In this document: piece by piece, positions 15,332-18,328 of the stretch
How positions within the stretch are numbered: position 1 is the first letter of the stretch
How the letters are laid out: each line of letters starts with the position of its first letter
Source of the DNA: CAYLMG01 sp964493425
Lineage (GTDB): Bacteria > Planctomycetota > Phycisphaerae > Sedimentisphaerales > Anaerobacaceae
Direction of reading: 5' to 3'
Length of the DNA stretch: 18,328 nt
Assembly (NCBI GenBank): GCA_964493425.1
Contig: CAZBMW010000032.1
Span: forward strand, 1 to 18,328
The notes under the pieces: generated by a model
Told to the model about the DNA's origin: nothing
Databases searched by the model: none
The model's input: only the letters and a program-made list of their open reading frames with translations
Translations under genes and position numbers: made by a program

Positions 15332-16519
15332 TTATCTATGTCCCAACTTTAGAATTAGTTTTTTTAGTTTTTCGACTTCTTTGTTGTTTTCGAGGTAAGA
15401 TTTTATTAGTTTTTCCTGCAGCTCATCGCCTCTGTCGTACAATCTCTTTAGTTTCTTGGGTTTGGTTGACTGTATCACATAGGCAGTCATCATTGGAAAC
15501 GCCACCGTGACATCGAGATAAGCTGTTACCGTTTCTTCCAGCTTGTCAGGGTCGATTTTTCCCCAGCTTGCCGCTTCAGAGGGCGGTGCTCCCGATAATC
15601 CTCCGGTGTCCGGGCGGGCATCGGTTATGTTAATGTCATAATCCTGGCCTACCTCCGGTATCATAAGTACTTCCTGTATTTGAGGCTCGGTCTGCAGCAT
15701 AAAGTTTTTCGGGCTTCCGCCACCAATCAGGATGACCGCTGTTTTGCCGTTTTCGTATCTTTTGGCGTTCAGTATAATGGCTGTCGAATCATTGACATCG
15801 ATACTCGGATTGATTTTAAGTTTGAATTTGTCCTGCAAGCCTGTCGCTTCCGCTAAAAGCTCCAGGCCGGCTATATTCATACCGATTGTCGAATCTCCAG
15901 GCGATGATGTAAAAACAGGGATTCCGTTTCTGTAGGCTGCTGCCACAACGCTTACCTGGCCCAGTTTATTTTGCTTTTCGTAATCGTTAAGAATTTTGCC
16001 GAGATGATAATAGAATTCCCGCGTTCCCATCTCTTTCTGGAATTGCGGCCTTGTAAGGAGTTCCCTTAGTCTCCTGTCGGTTTCCATCAAAACATCTTCG
16101 TAATCGAACAGGATGTCATAGATTCTCGTTACTCCTTTTTTTCTCAGGTCTGCGTCATCGACATCGTGGCTTCCCCTGTGCATCGGCAGATTGAATGCGA
16201 AGTGCAAATCATGATACATATTTGCACCGGTCGCGGAGAGCCAGTCAACGAAACCGTGATTCATTAAAGGAATTATTGTTGAAGGTCCCAACCCTGCGGG
16301 AGTTAATGCACCTGCCAGGCTTAATCCAATCGTAACATTCTCCTGAGAGAACTTTTCTTTCAATAGATGACAGGCAGCTCTTAATCTTCCGCCGTTATAA
16401 GCATCGAGGTTGTCTATTAATTTCACGATGTCTGTATCTTTTGAAATTGGTTCCGGCAGGATTCTTTTGCCTGATAGATATTTTTGCTTACCCGGGCAGT
16501 TCGATTTGTTATTTTTCAT
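15332..16519 (-). CDS. Deoxyhypusine-synthase-like protein, probable homospermidine synthase-type enzyme
   Basis: A 395-residue member of the deoxyhypusine synthase family. Bacteria have no eIF5A, so bacterial members are thought to transfer aminobutyl groups between polyamines (homospermidine synthase-like) instead of modifying a protein. Visible motifs: IGLSLAGALTPAGLG (~64-78), NMYHDLHFAFN (~100-110), VFTSSPGDSTIG, GGGSPKNF (Lys271 matches the human imine-forming lysine, Lys329) and SEAASWGKI near the C-terminus. The catalytic lysine is therefore conserved. AAAGG lies 5 nt before the start. The C-terminal ~40 residues are charged and probably helical. It forms a two-gene unit with the decarboxylase, which would supply putrescine, so homospermidine is the likely product. 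This is inference; substrate could also be spermidine or cadaverine. Confidence 0.88.
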   Translation of the reverse strand: MKNNKSNCPGKQKYLSGKRILPEPISKDTDIVKLIDNLDAYNGGRLRAACHLLKEKFSQENVTIGLSLAGALTPAGLGPSTIIPLMNHGFVDWLSATGANMYHDLHFAFNLPMHRGSHDVDDADLRKKGVTRIYDILFDYEDVLMETDRRLRELLTRPQFQKEMGTREFYYHLGKILNDYEKQNKLGQVSVVAAAYRNGIPVFTSSPGDSTIGMNIAGLELLAEATGLQDKFKLKINPSIDVNDSTAIILNAKRYENGKTAVILIGGGSPKNFMLQTEPQIQEVLMIPEVGQDYDINITDARPDTGGLSGAPPSEAASWGKIDPDKLEETVTAYLDVTVAFPMMTAYVIQSTKPKKLKRLYDRGDELQEKLIKSYLENNKEVEKLKKLILKLGHR

Positions 16520-16528
16520 TTTTTCCTT

Positions 16529-16541
16529 TCCATATAAAAAT
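16529..16541 (-). repeat. 13-bp repeat, copy A, before the deoxyhypusine-synthase-like gene
   Basis: Reads ATTTTTATATGGA on the minus strand and ends 9 nt before the ATG at 16519. It is an exact match to the copy at 16711-16723 on the plus strand. The GGA end overlaps the ribosome site region. Confidence 0.7.
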
Positions 16542-16710
16542 TTAGTCCTGCTTTAGGTTGCGGGAAAAATTCTATCAATATAGAAGCTGTAAATCAAAAA
16601 TTAAAAGGAAAAAAACTACCGTAAAAAGCAATCCATTTCTTATACTGCAAGCGGGATATGTACTTGTTAGGGTAACAGGGATATAATAGGATTTCTAAAA
16701 TAAAATATTT

Positions 16711-16723
16711 ATTTTTATATGGA
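16711..16723 (+). repeat. 13-bp repeat, copy B, before the rhamnose mutarotase gene
   Basis: Reads ATTTTTATATGGA on the plus strand and ends 9 nt before the ATG at 16733, the same spacing as copy A on the other side. The two copies form an inverted pair 169 bp apart. Confidence 0.7.
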
Positions 16724-16732
16724 GAGAATGAT

Positions 16733-17071
16733 ATGAAGCGATACGGCTGGTTATTAGGGCTGAAAGAGGAAAGCATCGAGGAATATAAAAGGGTGCATAC
16801 TGCAGTCTGGCCCGGCGTGCTGGAAATGATTAAAAAATGCAATATCCGGAACTATTCAATTTATTGTCATAAGATGCCCGATGGTAAACACTATCTTTTC
16901 GCCTATTTCGAATATACGGGGCAGGACTTTGCGGCTGATATGGCTAAGATGGCAGCCGACCCTGAAACGCAGAAATGGTGGGCTATGTGCAAACCTATGC
17001 AGCAGGCATTGCCCGGCCCAAGTGAAGACGGATGGTGGGTGACAATGGAAGAGGTATTTCATATTGATTAG
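16733..17071 (+). CDS. rhaM: L-rhamnose mutarotase (RhaM family)
   Basis: Interconverts the alpha and beta anomers of L-rhamnose, speeding entry of the freed sugar into catabolism. At 112 residues it is close to the ~104 of E. coli RhaM. Tyr18 and His22 in EEYKRVHTAVWPGV are the conserved active-site pair, and KWWAMCKPMQ carries the conserved tryptophans. The start has GGAGAG 6 nt upstream. No rhamnose isomerase, kinase or aldolase gene is nearby. Its presence near the GH106-like protein and GH105 enzymes supports a rhamnose-containing substrate. Some family members act on other sugars such as L-fucose, so the sugar is probable and not proven. Confidence 0.9.
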   Translation: MKRYGWLLGLKEESIEEYKRVHTAVWPGVLEMIKKCNIRNYSIYCHKMPDGKHYLFAYFEYTGQDFAADMAKMAADPETQKWWAMCKPMQQALPGPSEDGWWVTMEEVFHID

Positions 17072-17118
17072 GACCAATATTTTCTCGGGTTCTCGCCCCT
17101 TTGTGAAATAACAATAGA

Positions 17119-17141
17119 AAAGCCACTATAAAAGTGGCTTT
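17119..17141 (-). terminator. Hairpin terminator, probably bidirectional
   Basis: Arms AAAGCCACT (17119-17127) and AGTGGCTTT (17133-17141) make a perfect 9-bp stem with a 5-base loop. On the minus strand it begins a few bases after the tRNA 3' end and is followed by a T-rich run, so it should end the tRNA transcript. It also lies 47 nt beyond the mutarotase stop and may serve that gene. Confidence 0.75.
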
Positions 17142-17146
17142 ATAAA

Positions 17147-17220
17147 CGAGGCCGAAGGGGCTCGAACCCTCAACCTTCGGATCGACAGTCCGATGCTCTA
17201 GCCAATTGAGCTACGGCCCC
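17147..17220 (-). tRNA. trnD: tRNA-Asp (GUC)
   Basis: 74 nt that fold into a cloverleaf. The acceptor stem GGGGCCG pairs with CGGCCUC (one G-U pair), the D arm contains AGCUCAAUUGGCUAGAGC, the anticodon stem UCGGA/UCCGA encloses loop CUGUCGA with anticodon GUC, and the T arm contains GGUUCGAGCC. Discriminator base is G73, as usual for tRNA-Asp. The 3' CCA is not encoded; the next bases are TTT, so it must be added by tRNA nucleotidyltransferase. Confidence 0.95.
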
Positions 17221-17221
17221 G

Positions 17222-17618
17222 AATGTCCAAAAACGCAATATATCTATAAATCTGCCTGATTGTCAATACCGGAAAAATAAACAAATTTTTCATTTATTTC
17301 AATTTCACGAAAAAGCAAGACCGTAAAATCTGCGGCTTCAAATAGTCATTGACCGCTGTATGTAATCAGTATCAACCTTTATATCTAAATTCCTCAAATG
17401 TATTAAAGCACGAAAAAATGTCGTCATATGTTGACAAAAAAGCAAACCTGATATGCTAAAGTGCAGTATATCTAATAAAATCCTTGATTTTTTTTAAAAA
17501 ATGTGTAACAATAGCGATACTTTACGCGTCTTTGCTTATACTTAGGAACAAGAAAAGTGCCAATCTTTGACAGGGTGATTTGTATATAAGTAACTATCTC
17601 ACTAAATATTGGAATCTT
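17222..17618. other. Non-coding stretch, AT-rich
   Basis: About 400 bp between the tRNA and the dockerin-like gene. I see no coding sequence, repeat array or RNA gene. A TTGACA (17431-17436) lies 15 bp from TATGCT (17452-17457), facing the downstream gene but about 160 nt from its start; spacing is short, so I do not call it a promoter with confidence. Confidence 0.5.
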
Positions 17619-18328
17619 ATGCGAATATCGGGACCCGTATTTCTCATTATTATCGTTTTTGTTTTTTTATGGTCATATTCAGCCGTTGACGCCCAGCAGA
17701 GCAGGCCGGGTGATCTTAACGACGATTACATAATAGATGCTCAGGACTTAATACTCTTTGCCGAGCAGTGGCTTGATCCTTCCGGCTGCTCAGGTCCCGG
17801 CTGTGCAGATCTTGACGGCGAAAATGGCGTAAATATGGCCGATTTCGCACTGCTGGCGGAAAACTGGCAAAAACAATATGATAACCTTGTTATCAGTGAG
17901 TTTTTGGCATCGAATGTTAAGGCACTGCTCGACGGGAACCTTCAATCCTCAGATTGGATAGAGATTTACAATCCAGGCAGTACAACTATCAGTCTTGACG
18001 GCTGGTTTCTTACAGATGACTCTGAAAATCTAAAAAAATGGCCTTTTCCTGACGGAATCACACTACCCGGCGGATACTATTTCCTAGTATTTGCCTCAGG
18101 GCAGGACGTTAATGACTATAACGACGCGGAAGGATACTACCATACAAATTTCAAGTTAAGCAGTGATGGTGAATATCTAGCTTTGGTTCGCCCCGACGGA
18201 GTTGTAGTCCACGATTATAACAACTATCAATTAAGTGAAGACGAATTTGGTTATCCTCCACAGCAAACCGATATTTCCTACGGCATTGACCAAAATGAAA
18301 CCATCTTATGTGATATTAGAACTTGGGC
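17619..18328 (+). CDS. Secreted dockerin-like / lamin-tail-domain protein, partial (3' end off window)
   Basis: N-terminal 236 residues of a secreted protein. The signal peptide is hydrophobic at residues ~7-18 with likely cleavage after VDA (25). Two dockerin-type calcium loops follow at once: Asp32, Asn34, Asp36, Asp40 and Asp43 in the first, Asp64, Asp66, Glu68, Asn72 and Asp75 in the second, each followed by a helix ending in W. Residues ~87-215 resemble a lamin-tail domain (NLVISEFLASN, SDWIEIYNPG, SLDGWFLTDD, YYFLVFASGQD). Such modular proteins are common in Phycisphaerae and often continue with CotH-like or carbohydrate-binding modules; the rest is outside the window. The start has only a weak GGA upstream, but the signal peptide fixes it. 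It is unrelated by strand grouping to the sugar operon. Confidence 0.85.
   Translation, partial: MRISGPVFLIIIVFVFLWSYSAVDAQQSRPGDLNDDYIIDAQDLILFAEQWLDPSGCSGPGCADLDGENGVNMADFALLAENWQKQYDNLVISEFLASNVKALLDGNLQSSDWIEIYNPGSTTISLDGWFLTDDSENLKKWPFPDGITLPGGYYFLVFASGQDVNDYNDAEGYYHTNFKLSSDGEYLALVRPDGVVVHDYNNYQLSEDEFGYPPQQTDISYGIDQNETILCDIRTW

Larger units (their letters stand above)
16520..16732. promoter_or_regulatory. Divergent intergenic region between polyamine genes and rhamnose mutarotase
   Basis: 213 bp, AT-rich, no coding sequence supported. It carries a TATAAT (16682-16687) facing the mutarotase with no good -35 box, and two inverted copies of a 13-bp sequence next to the two start codons (listed separately). 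Confidence 0.5.

Noticed and set aside
16667..16687. Resemblance to an I-SceI homing endonuclease site (TAGGGTAACAGGGATA)
   Set aside because: The real 18-bp site has a different order of the AT dinucleotides; the match needs an indel, and no intron or homing endonuclease gene is present.
16594..16842. 82-residue open frame on the minus strand in the divergent spacer
   Set aside because: It starts inside rhaM, would cross the rhaM promoter region, has no ribosome site and no recognisable features.
17567..17590. TTGACA followed by TATATAAG as a promoter for the dockerin-like gene
   Set aside because: The spacing is only about 10-12 bp, too short for a sigma-70 promoter.

Overview
The window looks like a fragment of a bacterial genome assembly, probably a metagenome bin since it contains a 10-N scaffold gap, from a polysaccharide-degrading bacterium. 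A planctomycete of the Phycisphaerae type is my best guess. The guess rests on the dockerin-like calcium-loop repeat plus lamin-tail protein at the right edge, the many secreted or lipoprotein glycoside hydrolases, and the decarboxylase plus deoxyhypusine-synthase-like pair. The lineage is inference, because no rRNA or marker gene is present.

Layout. (1) 1-7169, minus strand: a three-gene run, GH3 beta-glucosidase-type lipoprotein, then a 1206-residue secreted GH106-like (putative alpha-L-rhamnosidase) protein, then a GH2 beta-galactosidase/glucuronidase-type lipoprotein that crosses the N gap and leaves the window on the left. (2) 7170-7388: divergent regulatory region with a plausible promoter whose -10 box lies between the arms of an 11-bp inverted repeat. 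(3) 7389-14169, plus strand: a six-gene operon of GH105-DUF4861 lipoprotein, kduI, kduD, a second GH105 lipoprotein, kdgK and eda. (4) 14193-16519, minus strand: a two-gene unit of deoxyhypusine-synthase-like protein and ornithine/lysine-type decarboxylase. (5) 16733-17071, plus strand: L-rhamnose mutarotase. (6) 17119-17220: a terminator hairpin and a tRNA-Asp on the minus strand. (7) 17619-18328, plus strand: the N-terminal part of a secreted dockerin-like/lamin-tail protein that leaves the window on the right.

How it works together. The GH105 enzymes release 4,5-unsaturated uronic acid from oligosaccharides made by a polysaccharide lyase. The resulting 5-keto-4-deoxyuronate is isomerised by KduI, reduced by KduD to 2-keto-3-deoxygluconate, phosphorylated by KdgK and split by Eda into pyruvate and glyceraldehyde-3-phosphate. 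That route is complete here. The divergent GH3, GH106-like and GH2 enzymes would trim neutral sugars, and the rhamnose mutarotase would help use released L-rhamnose. Together they point to a rhamnose-containing polyuronide such as rhamnogalacturonan or ulvan. No polysaccharide lyase, transporter, SusC/SusD pair, sulfatase or regulator is in the window, so the locus is either split or continues beyond the edges. The polyamine pair looks functionally separate. I found no CRISPR array, insertion sequence, prophage or defence system.
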